Under the pieces are notes generated by a model that did not search any database, had not been told where the DNA came from, and worked only from the letters and a program-made list of their open reading frames with translations. Both the position numbers and the translations under genes were made by a program. DNA of 64,000 nucleotides from the NCBI GenBank assembly GCA_916613615.1, contig OU744732.1, positions 48,475,227 to 48,539,226 of the forward strand, written 5' to 3'. Numbering within the stretch: position 1 is the first letter of the stretch; every line of letters begins with the position of its first letter. Positions 34,300 through 47,298 of the stretch are shown here, piece after piece. The stretch is from Steromphala cineraria (Eukaryota > Mollusca > Gastropoda > Trochida > Trochidae).

Positions 34300-35860
34300 C
34301 AGGGAAGGCAAACACTGCAATTTTTAAATGTATTATAAAACCTTATAAAAACTAAAGTTAAACGTTTTCTTGAGATAACATATCGTACACTTAACATAAA
34401 GGTTTACCGCAGAGGGATTACAGCTCATTTTGATACTAAAGCGTTCACCAGAAACATACATTTTTAATTCAAAACTATGTCAAGGTGCAACAAAAAAGAT
34501 TTTCTCAAACTCATTTTATTGGTAAATTTATGAAAAGTTGGGAAAAACTTGCTAATGGATACTTGGAAATCAGATTCCAAGGTTGTTTTAAATTGGGAAA
34601 CCCTTTTTCCATTTCAGCGAGTATTTACGGTAAAAAAAATCAGTTTACATCTTGGTTTGGAAGAACAATGAAAAAATACTCAAAAAGTAAATAAATAGTT
34701 TTGAAGATCGACCTACCATTCCAAAGAAGTATTGAATAATTTTTGTTAAATGAATACCACAGTTGAAGCATATACAATTGTCCCTTTTCAGTTTTCACAA
34801 TTTCTGTTAGAGTTACAGAATGTGATTATTTTGTATCAGAATTATTCTCTTGGCTTCAAGCACCATTGCTTGACTTGAGGAACTCATCTTAAGTCGTAAT
34901 TCCAGTAATTGAAGGAGCGGATTTCTCTAATCCTACGTTTTCAGTTCCACTACTTTCTTCAACTCCTCCCACAGGAAGGCAAGGACCACAGCACGACATT
35001 GTCAGCTGATTTGAAAAATAAAACAAATCCACTGGAATTAAGCTGTCGATGCATTAACACTGAGTGTTTTGTTCATTGAAGGGTTAAACATTGGTTTTAA
35101 CGTATCCTTGTTGAACGAAAATAGATCATTACTCTCAATTATGGTTTGTTTTGTATGTCAGCCAATTTTGTACACACCGAATTTTTAATACAACTTTGTT
35201 AAAATTAAACTTATTGCAATCGAATACTTTATTTACAAATGTATTTTTTGACTGTTGTTCATCAGTGAATTTTGAATTCAACTTTGTGAAAATGGTACTA
35301 TTTATACGGAATTTATAAAATCAATGGAACGTATCTTATGCAGTTAAGACTAAGACAAACACGTGTTCATGTTATGTTATTTAATAACACCTTTGATAGA
35401 CATAGATAATTTTGTCAAACGTGTTTAACATTTCTTGTTCTTAACAATTAATTAATTTTTTTGTCAGTTGCACAGTTTTTTCTATAGGAACTCAAAAGAA
35501 AATAAAACTTCGAGTTTATAAAGAATTGCAGCTAATTCATCAAAACATTTTGATAAGACGTAATGACATTTTAAAAACTATGTGATCAGAACAGTTGAAT
35601 AAAAAAAATTTTGATAGGTACTTCAGGTATTGATTTCAGTAGAGAAAAATTATGAGTCAATTCAAGTTCGCTATCAAGGATTAGCTCTACCAGTTCTCAC
35701 CACTTTTGTAATTGAGGTTGTTTTCAATAAACTATAATTTATCGTGCTTGGTTTTTTATTTTCATTTCCTTCCATCTTTTTTTTTATTTGAATACAAATA
35801 TGTCAGATGCACAATGTTTAAGGATTGACAAAAACAAACCGTCATTCATTTTTGTTGTAA
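34300..35860. other. AT-rich non-coding stretch
   Basis: No gene or element was recognised. A GC-richer patch at 34900-35000 has no open frame of interest. Confidence 0.4.
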
Positions 35861-35869
35861 TTTGTTTTA

Positions 35870-36541
35870 AACGTATTTTATTCATTGAATGGGATCGGTA
35901 AACAAGCCAAATGGCTTATATAAATACCTTTCCCTCAACATAATACATAAAACATTACACGAGAATGGCATGAACATTTGCAAAAAATAAAATAAAGATG
36001 CTCTGATAAATCTGGTTTCCAGCTGTACATAAGCAAGTGAGTGAGATAATGAGTTACTGTAGAATCATCTTATAAATTGCTAAATCTTTTGGATGAACTT
36101 ATAAAGAAATGGACAGACTCTAATAATTTCTGATTTGTATCCTTCTCCACGTTTGCATTTCCAAATAATACACTTTTGATATCGAATCCCTGTCTAAAAA
36201 AGTAACAGTTAGATCTCAAAGCGGAGTAATTTGGACAAGTTAGAAAGAAATGAACTGCATCCTCATTACTGTGACCACATGAGCAGGCGGGCGTGTCGTA
36301 TATATGTCGTTTATATTTGTCGCAATTTAAGTCACTATAGCCTAGCCTCAGACGGCAGTGAAAAATTTGTAACGGCCGGAGTCCAAAATTGAGGTCAAAA
36401 TAAGTATAGTTACTAACTCTGTTTTGTAAGGCGCGCTTGAAGTTAGATATAGATTCCGCTTGCTTCAAATTATCGGGGAGCTCATTCCAACGTCTGATCG
36501 TGTCAGGAATGAACGATCGAGCATAAGTATCAGTTGTAATT
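35870..36541 (-). mobile_element. 3' end of a non-LTR retrotransposon (5'-truncated LINE)
   Basis: The minus-strand frame is open from about 36541 to a stop at 36070. It encodes ARSFIPDTIRRWNELPDNLK, then SISNFKRAL, RLRLGYSDLN and a CSCGHSNEDAVHFFLTC motif (C-x-C-x8-H-x4-C). This is the region after the reverse transcriptase in mollusc-type LINEs of the CR1/Jockey-like groups, with the zinc-knuckle-like cysteines near the C-terminus. The upstream reverse transcriptase and endonuclease are missing. About 200 bases of 3' UTR follow, to near 35870, ending in AATAAA-like words. It is dead by truncation, as LINE copies usually are. Confidence 0.75.
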
Positions 36542-37019
36542 TATGGGTTAGATAGCAAAATAAAGATATATCAACACTTGGATATCCACCAACCCTTTTG
36601 ACAACACTATGTTACCAAAATGGTTCGTAAGTCAAATAAAAAATCAAAACAAAAATAAGAAAGGAAATTAGATATAATATGAGATAGTAGTGTAGGAACT
36701 TCGATATAATCTTAGATGATAATGTAAAATTTCTTTGCAGGGTGTTTTTATCCTATTGTGTGCTATATCTAGTATGTCCGCTTTACAGAAGAGTGAGTTT
36801 GACTATGTTTAACTTTAACTTTATTCCAAAATTTATTATTGTGGACCCAAAAGACTCAACTATAATTTGACTGCATTTGAAACTTTAGCAGCAGCATAAT
36901 ATATTTGGTTTGGCTCTTATGCGAAATGTTTGAAATATGATAATCTTCACCCCTACATAGTGTTTGCAAAGACTGAATTCTGCATGAAGACGCATTATCC
37001 TTAGTTAAAGTATTGTCTC

Positions 37020-37075
37020 TCTCGGGGTTCAAACTGACCGAGTTATCCTCTCGGCCACGGTCCGAATGTCCTACC
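37020..37075 (-). repeat. tRNA-like promoter fragment in copy A
   Basis: On the minus strand GTGGCCGAGAGGATAA resembles a Ser/Leu tRNA box A and GTTTGAACCCCG a box B. The two are only about 20 bases apart, shorter than in a tRNA. The counterpart in copy B (48215-48260, GGTTCGAACTG) shows it predates the duplication. Confidence 0.35.
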
Positions 37076-39469
37076 TTTGTCGCATATTGCTGTAACCAAT
37101 TTAAGCCAGTCATAAGCTATTCAATCACATCGTCGATTTCAAATAGAGTTTAATTTGATCGTTGATTGTTCATAAATTCATTTGAAATAGGTCCTCAGTT
37201 ACATTTGACATGAAACTTGTTTTAATCAGTTTAATGTAACATGGAGAATTTATTTTGCAGAAAGTTGTGACCGTTTTTATTGACCTCTCGGAGACTACAG
37301 TAATGCACGTTTAATCAGATATAATTTCGTGGAAATACCACTCGCTATAGAAGTTTTGGAAGTCTTTAAAAGGCTAATGAAGTTGCCAGTTCTGTCTACA
37401 ATGCTAAGTGTGATGTACGATTGCATATTCAATCAAAAGCTTAAGAAAAAAACCAGGAAAACAGCAAGTAACCTTATACATGTATCTATTGAAATTTTGT
37501 TTTAAGGTTTAGATGAGTTGACAGAAGATAGTCTTATTAACAGAAACATTGATTACAAAATTTTATTTTAAATTGTGAAATAGTTTTGTTTGTCTCGAAT
37601 CTGTTCCACAATTACACTTCCGAATGTTTTGTTATTCATAAATCTAAACAATTCCTTGTGACATATATCTTATGCACTGATTGTATCCTAGGTGTATTTA
37701 TGACCTTACCTCATAGTCTAATCGAAAGTGAGGTCAATTTAATTGTTTGAAGTAAAGATAATCTTAATAGGATCTCACGTTGAAATGCGGTTGGTTTGAT
37801 CTTCAAAAGCAACCACCAGTAAACTCTAGAGCATGTAGTGTTGAGTGATTGTAACTTGATATGACAGGGTAGATGATGTATTCAGGTTTGATGCAAGATA
37901 AACGAGACAAGCTGGAGAAGATAACGAATGGTTAAATGACTGACATGTACCAAAGTCATGGTAAATATTTTATCACTGGATAACAGAGATTCATTATCGT
38001 TGTCAGGATTGTCAGAGGAAAATGATTTATGAAATAATACTTTAGATTTTCAACCTTTCAAACACCATTTGGCCTCTGACAAAAGATATAAAGTGCGACG
38101 GATGGGTTTTGGACGGAACTTTATATATGGGTCTCATCTACTTCCAGCCTTTCTCTTGATTCCATATCAAAATAAGTTAACTAAATTGTATCTATCATTG
38201 TATCTGTACTTGTGTATTTATCTTTCATTCATTGTTGTCAATAGTATTGTATCTAACTTATAACGCTCCCTCTCTCATGTTTTTTATGTTGATGATGATC
38301 TATCGTCCGATTTTCCAAAATTTCCACAAATAACCACAAACGAATCGCAAATATATCTTACACATGTTACCAAGTTAGAATGATATAGTTACAGATGTGA
38401 AAGTTAGAGCTCATAATTGGATTAATTAGCTGAATCTATGAAAAAAACATGAACATGTTATAGAAAACATAAATCATCTGAACCGGAGATCAATAAATAT
38501 TCATTTTTGTGCATGTTGAATCTTATCAAGCAGAAAACTCTCCATGCCTCATAGAAATTATATAGATATAGATAGACACATTCCATTATGCAATTCTTTA
38601 AAATATCAAATTTTTTGGGACTTCGTAGATTTTTTTCTATTGTGATAATTAAATGAAATTGAAATTTTCTGATATAAAATGAGTTGACAGAGCTTATGCT
38701 GCCAATGTATACATTTGTCTAAAACAACTTTATGTTGGTTTAGCAATAATACCTAATCATCTGTTAACACGTTATAATTGTTACTTGTGCAATTGTCTGA
38801 AAACAAGTGTACTTTTTTCAACTTTCCCGTAGAGACAAGAATGCATTGAAGCATAAATTGATATGAACTCTTTTTTTTTTCACCTTAGATCTGTAACTGT
38901 AACACCATAAAGAAGGAATAGCTTACGGATACATTACAAATATCTAATAATATTGCACTTTCATGATCAGAGGTAATTTAAAAGAGATTATCAAAGGGAT
39001 TCAGATTCTTTCAAATGAAGAAAAAGGTAACTCCTAATAGACTTTAATCATTGGTTCTATGCTATCTATAGAAAGCTGAAGAATATTTAAAGTAAAGATA
39101 TGATAAGGCTCGAAGATCCAAAGGCCTCAAGTTAGGTAAAAGTACGAACGCATATTTCTTTCAAACAAGGGAAGAAAGTTTAAAGCGTTTTTTAATCTTA
39201 CTAAGAACAGCTCCTGATGCTAAGACATATAAATCCCAAAGTTTCTTGTGAGTTACCATCAAAGACAGACAAACTGAAAAGAATTGAGGAAATTCTTTTG
39301 TGTTGAAATCAAAAGAAGGCAACATTACCTTATAGTTAAAATTGATCACAAGTTTATGCTTTGAATTTGCGTTGTATCAAAGAGATAGGTTGGACCAATG
39401 GATTACTGTGTTTAGACACCATTTCTTTTTATCAAATTTAGATCTGTTGGCTTTAACAAAATGAAATAT

Positions 39470-41525
39470 ATTTTGAGATGGGATGACAGGATGGTTTAAA
39501 TGATAAAATGGACTTACACTGACTTTTTCTATGTCTCACATGTACATGTATGGTTTCCAATCACAGTTTCAGAAATTAATCCAAAACGAGAAGACTGTTT
39601 CAGGAAATGATTTTCCTTCATGTGCATATTTATGCCTTCAACGAAATAGTTACAATTGTGCAACTGTTGTATATAATCAATACTATAATATTGTGAAACA
39701 ATAAAGGTTTAGTTTATTATCTACATGAATATAAATTACATTGAGATGAATATTTGAAACATCTTGTACTAAATACCTAATAGCTTTCCGAGTGAAAATA
39801 CAACTGCTTCATAAGCGTTTAAGATGATTTTGCATTAATCACTCATATAATTTTCACCCCTCGATTAAACTACTCAATAGCAGTTCATAAAAACCGATAA
39901 AATGACACAAGATTTGTAGAAAGCTGTAACAATACATTTCTTACAGATTGCTATACTTTTAGTCCGTTTTTTTTTGGTTTGAAATATCTAACATTTTCAG
40001 GTTTATGAAGTTAACCTTGTTTAGCCTTTACCTTATCCTTCATATATCAAGCTTCTTCAAGGTATCAACATAGGAACCTTCAAACGCAGGTTCACAGACA
40101 ATTTTCTTTTGTGCATTTAGTAAAAAACACTGACCAAAAATAACTCATTTCTACCTTCTAGATTGATTCAATCCTTGGATTTCTTTGTTGAAAAGCAATC
40201 ACTGTCTTTGTAAGGAGAGCTTACATGATGCAACCAGCATAACTATCAAAGCAGAACTCTTTAACTCCACAAGAGTTTTTCAGTATCTATTTATACAATG
40301 AAATTGATATGTTTTCAACAAGGAAATCTAATGACTGAATCAGTCGTTTTGATACAGTATAATACCAGCATAACTATTAAATCTGACCTGCCATTTCAAC
40401 TCCACAGTAGTTAAGTAATAACAATAGTGAGTAAAAAAAGATTTTTATTGTATGAATGGCCTTCTGCCGATGTACATTAGAGTTGCATTGTAGAACATGA
40501 TTTCCGAGTAATATACAGTTCAGTAAAGCAACATTCTACCACAATATCTAAGGTTTTACCAATTATTTTACGAGAACGTCTCTTTTTGCAAATTGTAAAT
40601 ACAATGACGATGAAAAAATTAATAGCTTCATTATTAGTTTGCAAAAAAAAGGTAAAACATCCTTTGGTTGTCTATCTGAAACATGATGTTTTATACATAT
40701 GTCATACATGTATTTAAAAAATAATATATAGTCAATAGTCAAAAATTGTAAATAAAAGGAAAAGGATAGGAAAAGATAAATTAAGAATATTTTACCAATT
40801 CTCAAAAATATATGAAAACATGTATTAACAAGGTTCTCCTTTTAAGTAAATTTAACGAACCAAATCTTTCTTTGGATAAATATAAAGCTCTTGTGATGAT
40901 TCCAAGCGCAATTCTAGACTATTCTGTTTGTTAAAATAATTACATGTCCCAGTTAAATATGTGGAAAGTGTTGGCATGTAGCTCATTTCAGAAAACAAAG
41001 GCAATACAATTTAGATTTCATTTTGATCAAGTTTCAATTGGAATTCACAATCCTCAATTTTGAAACGACTGTCGTGTATCATGGCTATTTGAAACTGACT
41101 TGCTAAAATTGGTTTGTTATCAGACAGAAGGCCTTCGGTTGTATTTCAATTAAGATGCTAACTGGTGCACTGTTCGCAATATTTCTCTTAGTTTAATTAT
41201 GCTGATTGATTGAAACGAATAACCCTTAGGGAACAAAGCTGAGAAACTTGCGAGAAACTATTTGAGAAAAGACTCCATAAGACTTTAGCACAAGCCATAG
41301 AATAATGAAATCTATGAGGAACTGTTCGAACTCTCTTATTTGAACCATATCAATCAAGATAAAGAATGATAACAAAAGAATTATTTGACGCTGTTCCATT
41401 CAATTCTTTGAGATGTGTCCTTATAATGATACCTTTTTTTCTTATATAACAATTATGACATTATTCTAGTTGAGATAATGTTTTAGTATATTACCACGGT
41501 GCTCATAGTTTATGTACAAAGATAC
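39470..41525. other. About 2 kb present in copy A and absent from copy B
   Basis: Alignment with copy B stops near 39470/50520 and resumes near 41525/50560. The extra DNA is AT-rich without recognised genes or terminal repeats. Part of it (41030-41135) resembles 3240-3365. A deletion in B is as likely as an insertion in A. Confidence 0.5.
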
Positions 41526-42142
41526 AAATGATCGTCAACCTTGCAAATGATTTAAACTCCACTTATATCATATACATGTTCAGATTCACATTCATATTCA
41601 GATATTTGGTCGCATATTTATTCATTGAACTTGGATAACAGTGTTTCGTGAAACGTCCAAAATACTTTCAGATAGTTTCAGAATATTTACTTACCCATGA
41701 CAGATTCATAATCATGCTACATCAAAGCAGACTTATTACTTTAAAAAACACATCACAAGACTAATCCATTTTATTATTGTATAGTTCATTTCGAATTCTT
41801 GAGAGGGTACAAAAACACATTTAAAATGGGCAATCAGTTATTAAATTTTATTAACGCAGAATCATTTAAGATCTGAAACATTAACTTCAATTTAATCTTG
41901 ATTGCCACAGACGGTTAAGCAATGGTTCACTAGCAGCAAAGAACACTCAATCAAGACAAGATTACTTTCACATTACGCACATGACAGAACTCCAGTTACT
42001 CCTTCTAAAATATCTTTGAAACATTTTTAATGGGAAGTCAAGAGCTTCTGGTGATTTCTTTGTCGTAAATACAAGTTTAAATCTTCAAGGCAGTGCTAGG
42101 TGGGAGAGTCGCCGGCCGAACTATTGTTACGGCATAGCTTTA

Positions 42143-42178
42143 TGACGTCATTAAACATGACGTCAAACAGTGACGTCA
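42143..42178. promoter_or_regulatory. Cluster of three CRE octamers in copy-A-specific DNA
   Basis: TGACGTCA occurs at 42143-42150, 42158-42165 and 42171-42178 within a GC-richer block (about 42032-42385) that has no counterpart in copy B. The same block has an ACTCGATGCTCGC...GCTCGGAGT hairpin. No adjacent gene was found. Confidence 0.5.
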
Positions 42179-42780
42179 TACATTCCTCAACAGGCTTGTC
42201 AAACGTAATGAAAGTTAACAACGTCTTCCTTTTTCTTCCCGGTTGTGCACGGTCAATAAAAACGATTCATCAAAATTATCTTGGGTAAGAAAAAGAATAA
42301 CGAACTCGATGCTCGCTGAAGCTCGGAGTTTATCACAATAATTAACTGAGGACAGATAATCCGTAATTCCTCGCAACTCGTTGATTATTCTTATAATCTT
42401 AAGCAATAGAAGCCTATTCGTATCTGTATCAACACAGCATTACATAATTAGTAACAATTTCACAGCCTGCAAGGGATTCAATCTCCCATAAAGTATTGCT
42501 TCTATAAATCTTAAACAATCTGAAATTTTTAAAATCAACACAAAATTAAAACATGTTTTACGAGAATGGTATAAAAGCTTGTTGAATCCAAAAATATCAA
42601 ATTGTCAGTGTCATGTTGTTCTAGTGAATCTATTTATCAAGAATCCATAAAGGGTGTATTTGTGATTTTGACAGTCACAATCTCTGGTATATTATAAACA
42701 TGTAGGGGATCGAGATCAAGTGATACTCTCTATAAAGTCACGTGGACTCTTTGTCATTTCATTATGATCATTAAAAAGCA

Positions 42781-43112
42781 TTTTTATATGATGGACGAGT
42801 GATCTGTCTTCTGATTGGTCGAGGAAGGTGGTCACTGACAATGATCAAACTTTATGTTGACCGCGGGAAACGTCACGCGAGGTCAACATAACATTCAAAT
42901 GACCTGGAGCTAAAAATAGAACGCCACTACGAGGAGCGCCGTAAAGAGTTGCTTAGAAAAACTTAAAATAATTGAATAGTTTCAAAATAACTGAAACTTT
43001 CATAAATCATATAATAAAACAGTTGTTGACTTCAGTTATCGGTGAATCCAATGGTTTATTGACCTCGGAAACTTAACTGTTCCGAGGTCTATAAACCATT
43101 GGATTCACCTTA
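42781..43112. mobile_element. 332-bp foldback insertion in copy A, empty site in copy B
   Basis: Copy B reads straight through AAAAAGCA|ATGTGGAT at 52060/52061, while copy A is interrupted there. The insert has one hairpin with TTATGTTGACC (42852-42862) against GGTCAACATAA (42881-42891) and a second, longer one at 43043-43109 (GTGAATCCAATGGTTTA against its complement, centred on GTTCCGAGGTC-type arms). No target duplication is obvious. No coding capacity. Confidence 0.75.
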
Positions 43113-43675
43113 ATGTGGATAGATAATAATATGATCATAGTTTTTTTATGAAGGGTACTCTCACTATTTTACAATGCAAGTTCAAATTCATAAGTGAATA
43201 TTAAAGCTACTCTTACAATATTACACTTAAGGTATATACGTTGTATAATCTAAATATGATATCGAGTCGGTTACTACTTCTTACGTTACATCTTACATCT
43301 TATGTAACACAGTCCCAATGCTTGACCAATAGGTTTTTCCCTTTTCATGCCAAAGTGATTTGGTCATGTTGACATTAATCATGTTTTGAGGAAAATTGTA
43401 ACCTTAAAATATCTTCATAAATCAAAAAGAAGATTTTTGTTCGATCTGAAACTGTCGAAATTTCAAGATTTATAGTATCAATACTTCACTGAATATTGCA
43501 CCATTGAAGGCTGAAAATGAAGTATGGCACACTCGTTATTTAAAGCCTCAGTCAGGTTTCATACGAGCGATCAGGTTTGCTAACATACAAGAAATAAACT
43601 CAAATCAATCCTCGTTGGACTTGTTGACCTCACAAGTTAGATAATATGGACCTTCGTCAGTCACATCTATATAAT

Positions 43676-44505
43676 ATAAGGGTAACGTTGGTTTCAGGGC
43701 ATTATCATTTGCAGAAGCCCAAGGTCTTCAATTAACTGCCCGACGAAGGAGGGCAGTTGAAAAGACCGCTGGCTTGTGCAAATGATAATGCCCTGAAAAA
43801 CTGCTTTTACCGTTATTATAGCTAAAATGGATGGAATTTGTTCTTATGTACGCATTTTACTCTTTTACTCTTAGTTACACTTGTACATGAACAAAAACGA
43901 TAAAATAAGCATTGGGTCACAGCCGACACACACTATGACGTCACAAGTGAAGGATGACGTCATAATCGCGATCGTCATCTGGCTGATTCGAACCCATACG
44001 GAATGTAGCCATTGAATGAGAAAACTAAAGCATTCTGTATCATGAAACTCTTTAATTGATACAAAGATATGTTTAATAATTAAACTGAATATAAGAACTT
44101 TGAATTTTTATGAAAAAATCGTCTTTGACAAATGTTGGATAAAACTAATTTAGGCTACGCAAATTTACCATTAACCTAGTGGTTGCAACTAAGAATGATA
44201 ATCCTTTTAAAGTTGTTTAAGTTAATGTCGTTCTATTGTCACATGATATTTAGGATGATATATGCCGAAAGGTAAAAGGTAAAAGAAAGTAATTAAAATG
44301 TTCAAAATATTCGAGTCGATACGCTTATAAGGTCGCCATATTTGTTCAAGACTTCAAAACTAAATTCTAATGTGACGTCTCTTGGCTACGAAGTGATATT
44401 GGCCCGTCGTCAAGGTTTAGCGGGCCATTATCATTTGCAGCGGCCCGCTCATTTCTGATAACATTAGGGCTTTTTCATGATGATTCCATCCATTTTAGCT
44501 ATAAT
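43676..44505. mobile_element. 830-bp composite insertion in copy A with TATAAT target duplication
   Basis: TATAAT flanks the insert (43670-43675 and 44500-44505), and copy B and a local duplicate at 44920 lack it. The left part, 43676-43812, is a hairpin with GGGCATTATCATTTGCA and its complement. The remainder has inverted ends ATAGCTAAAATGGATGGAAT (about 43817) and its complement ending at 44505. Two TGACGTCA octamers lie at 43936-43943 and 43955-43962. It may be two elements, one beside or inside the other. Confidence 0.7.
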
Positions 44506-44744
44506 CAATATCATACATGTATGCAATGTGAATTCAATTAACTGTCTAATTTTTGTCGCGAATTTGTTTTTATTTTTAAGTGTCACAAGATAGTCAGTTG
44601 ATTAAGCTAGATTTTATATTCTGCCTTTTTCAAGACTCAGTCCAGTAAACCGTAGTATATGAAGGATATCATTGCATCATTCTACAAAATGCAAAATGAC
44701 ATAAAATGAAAATATGTGATAATAAGTCATACAAGATTATTGCG

Positions 44745-45080
44745 CCATTGAAGGCTGAAAATGAAGTATGGCATACTCGTTATTTGAAGTCTGAGGGTCA
44801 GGTTTCATACGAGCGATCAGGTTTGCTAACATACAAGAAATAAACTCAAATCATACCTCGTTGGACTTGTACATGTTGACCTCACAAATTAGACAATACA
44901 GACCTCCATCAGTCACATCTATATAATCAATATCATATGAAATGTGATATCAATTAAGTGTCGCGAATATGTTCATATATTTTTCAAGACTCAGTCCAGT
45001 AAACCGTAGTGTATTAAGGATATCTTTGCGTCATTCTACAAAAGGCTAAATGACTTAAAATGAAAATATGTGATAATAAA
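44745..45080 (+). repeat. Local duplicate within copy A of 43490-43675 plus 44506-44740
   Basis: CCATTGAAGGCTGAAAATGA, CATACGAGCGATCAGGTTTG and GACTCAGTCCAGTAAACCG recur in order. Copy B has a single version at 54168-54560, so this tandem doubling is specific to A or was lost in B. Confidence 0.75.
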
Positions 45081-45247
45081 TCATACAAGATTAATAGGCT
45101 TGAGGTCCTAATATGTCACCTGTCACACAAATAGTATCCAACACTAACTAGGTTTTTGCAACTTAGTCAGATATGATTAATAGTGAATCAAGGTTAAAGT
45201 ATAAATCTGGTTTGGTGAAGTGAGGTGATTTGGAGTTTAAGGCCATT

Positions 45248-45360
45248 TTTAAGGCCATTTCACTTATATCGTGGCTGCTAGTACTATTGCAGGGATAAAG
45301 CCAGCAATACTTTTGTGGCTATGCATTGCGGTGAAACATGCGAGTATTTGCTGGAGTTAG
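45248..45360 (+). repeat. Dispersed repeat (see 13655) in copy A
   Basis: It contains TTCACTTATATCGTGGCTGC, TTGTGGCTATGCATTGCGG and GAAACATGCGAGTATT. It matches 54712-54815 and the minus strand of 13655-13765. Confidence 0.6.
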
Positions 45361-46934
45361 CATTGCTCCCAAACCTTACAGCGTGTAGAACCTAAACCTC
45401 TTGTTTCAAAACCGAACAGAACAAACACTGCACTTTTCCTTCCCGAACGTTGGTCTTGAGACACTAGAAATAGAAATAGAAACAACATTGTATTGAAACA
45501 TAAAATTAAAAGGAATAAAGTCATTTAGTAATCTATAGTTAATGAAGAGTAAAGTAAAAAAAATAGTGACACATCATTTCACTAATGTTATTTTAATCAT
45601 AAGATTGACATCAGATGTGAACAGAAACATAATTTCAGAATTTCAAATTGAAGATTAGAAAATAAAAAAAAGTTTAACATCAACTTCAAATGCAAATACT
45701 TCCTGTATTGTGTAAGCCTCATATTGGATAGATATGTATTATAAAGCGATTGCTAAAACTGTTAAAACATAAATTTGTTTCGTGTATCCGCTGTTTCAAA
45801 TTTGTCTAAGATACCCCTTATTTTTGGAAGGTTAACAAGATGTACATCATGCTTATGTATTGCAAAATTGCTGTCAAATGGTAATGAGAATGTCATTTAT
45901 AAAAGCAAGGATCATTTAAGTTCATGTAAATCATCTCTGAGGGTAAATGGAAACATCAGGTTGTTTTCCACTTGACAGAATTATTGATAAATCAAATCTT
46001 AAACAGTTTAACTTTCTGTTCCATACTACACCAGGGTAAATGGTTGATAGTTAATGCCTAATTCATTAAAATTAACGTAACACTATATCGAATTTTATCT
46101 TAAATCAACATCTGTGTTGAAATAGATAATGTTTCTCTCTCCTTCATTCAATCTGTTCTTGTAGGTTCCCAATGTCGCCATATTTCTTTCATATTCTGAC
46201 ACCTTCTAATCTATTGAAACTATCAGTAACATATCAGTACATTCAATGTGAATCTAAATGATAGTTTGAAGAAAGCGACTTACAACCGTTTTTTCAGTGT
46301 TTGCTTCTGGATACCATGTAACTGAAGTTAATGATATAAGTCACTTTCCTTGAAAAATACGATTTTATCATGTTAAAGTGTTTATATATTATGAATTAAA
46401 ACATCAGCCGCCATTAAGTCAATAAGAACAGATGAGGTCTGCCTGGTAAAATAACTTCCTGTCTTTTTCAGATCGATGATTAGTTTATTTACCAAATATT
46501 TAAGAAATAAAAAGTTTGGTTCCCTGTAACGTTCATTCTCTCACCACAGAGGCAGATCAGTTCATGAAATGTTGAAAACTTTGCTTTCATTTAAAAACAT
46601 AATTTTTTTAGGAACATCATACCTTAGCACTTGGATACTATTATTGAAGTATCACTTATCCCTAGGTTTAATATTTTATTTTTATTGAAAGAATGGCATT
46701 CCATGCACAAGGGTTGACCTCTTATCTGTTGTAGTCGATTTTGTAAAGATCCCACTGGAAGTATTTCCATCAACTGTGTTACTGACAATACTAATTTGAT
46801 CTCAGTTAACGCAAGTCTTATGAAAATATGTATTTCAAAATTGTTTTGTAACAATTGATAATAATCAATATAAAAATCCAACATCAATCATAAGTGTTAT
46901 ACTGTACAGGCGAGAAAAATGCGAAGATATCCCT

Positions 46935-47298
46935 TTAAAGGGGCAGTAGCACGTTTTTTGAATATTTTATATTTTAAAAATTGCACTTATAATTGTAAGT
47001 AAATGCCTAATGTATTATATTGACAGTGTCAACAATCTCATTACACAAGCCAATCACCTATAGTCAGAGGACAAAGTATCAGGATTCACATAAAATCCAT
47101 TGGCGGCCATTTTTGTGTGAACACCTTTAATTCATTTTTGTAAGAAAAAGGAATCGCATGGCTGAACCTTACGTTTTATATTTGAATTATTACTGTTCCA
47201 TTTAGTTTAAATACATTGTCTTTCATTTGGAACCATTTATTTTCATTTTCCTGACATCACCTTATATTCCCCATTAAAACGTGCTACTGCCCCTTTAA
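46935..47298 (+). mobile_element. TTAAAGGGGC-family MITE, longest copy, between duplication copies
   Basis: TTAAAGGGGCAGTAGCACG and its complement CGTGCTACTGCCCCTTTAA bound a 364-bp element with no gene. Terminal match is essentially perfect over 19 bases, making this the best-preserved copy in the window. It lies in the roughly 570-bp spacer between copies A and B. Confidence 0.85.

Larger units (their letters stand above)
36630..46780 (+). repeat. Segmental duplication, copy A
   Basis: Copy A aligns in order and direct orientation with 47350-56505. Anchors are 37843 to 48640 (GAGTGATTGTAACTTGAT), 39051 to 50101, 41641 to 50681 (AAACGTCCAAAATACTTTCA), about 45131 to 54598 and 46730 to 56460. 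Divergence is appreciable, with many substitutions and indels, so the event is not recent. No gene was recognised in either copy. Copy A carries insertions at 42781-43112 and 43676-44505, and probably about 42032-42385, plus about 2 kb (39470-41525) that B lacks. Confidence 0.85.
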
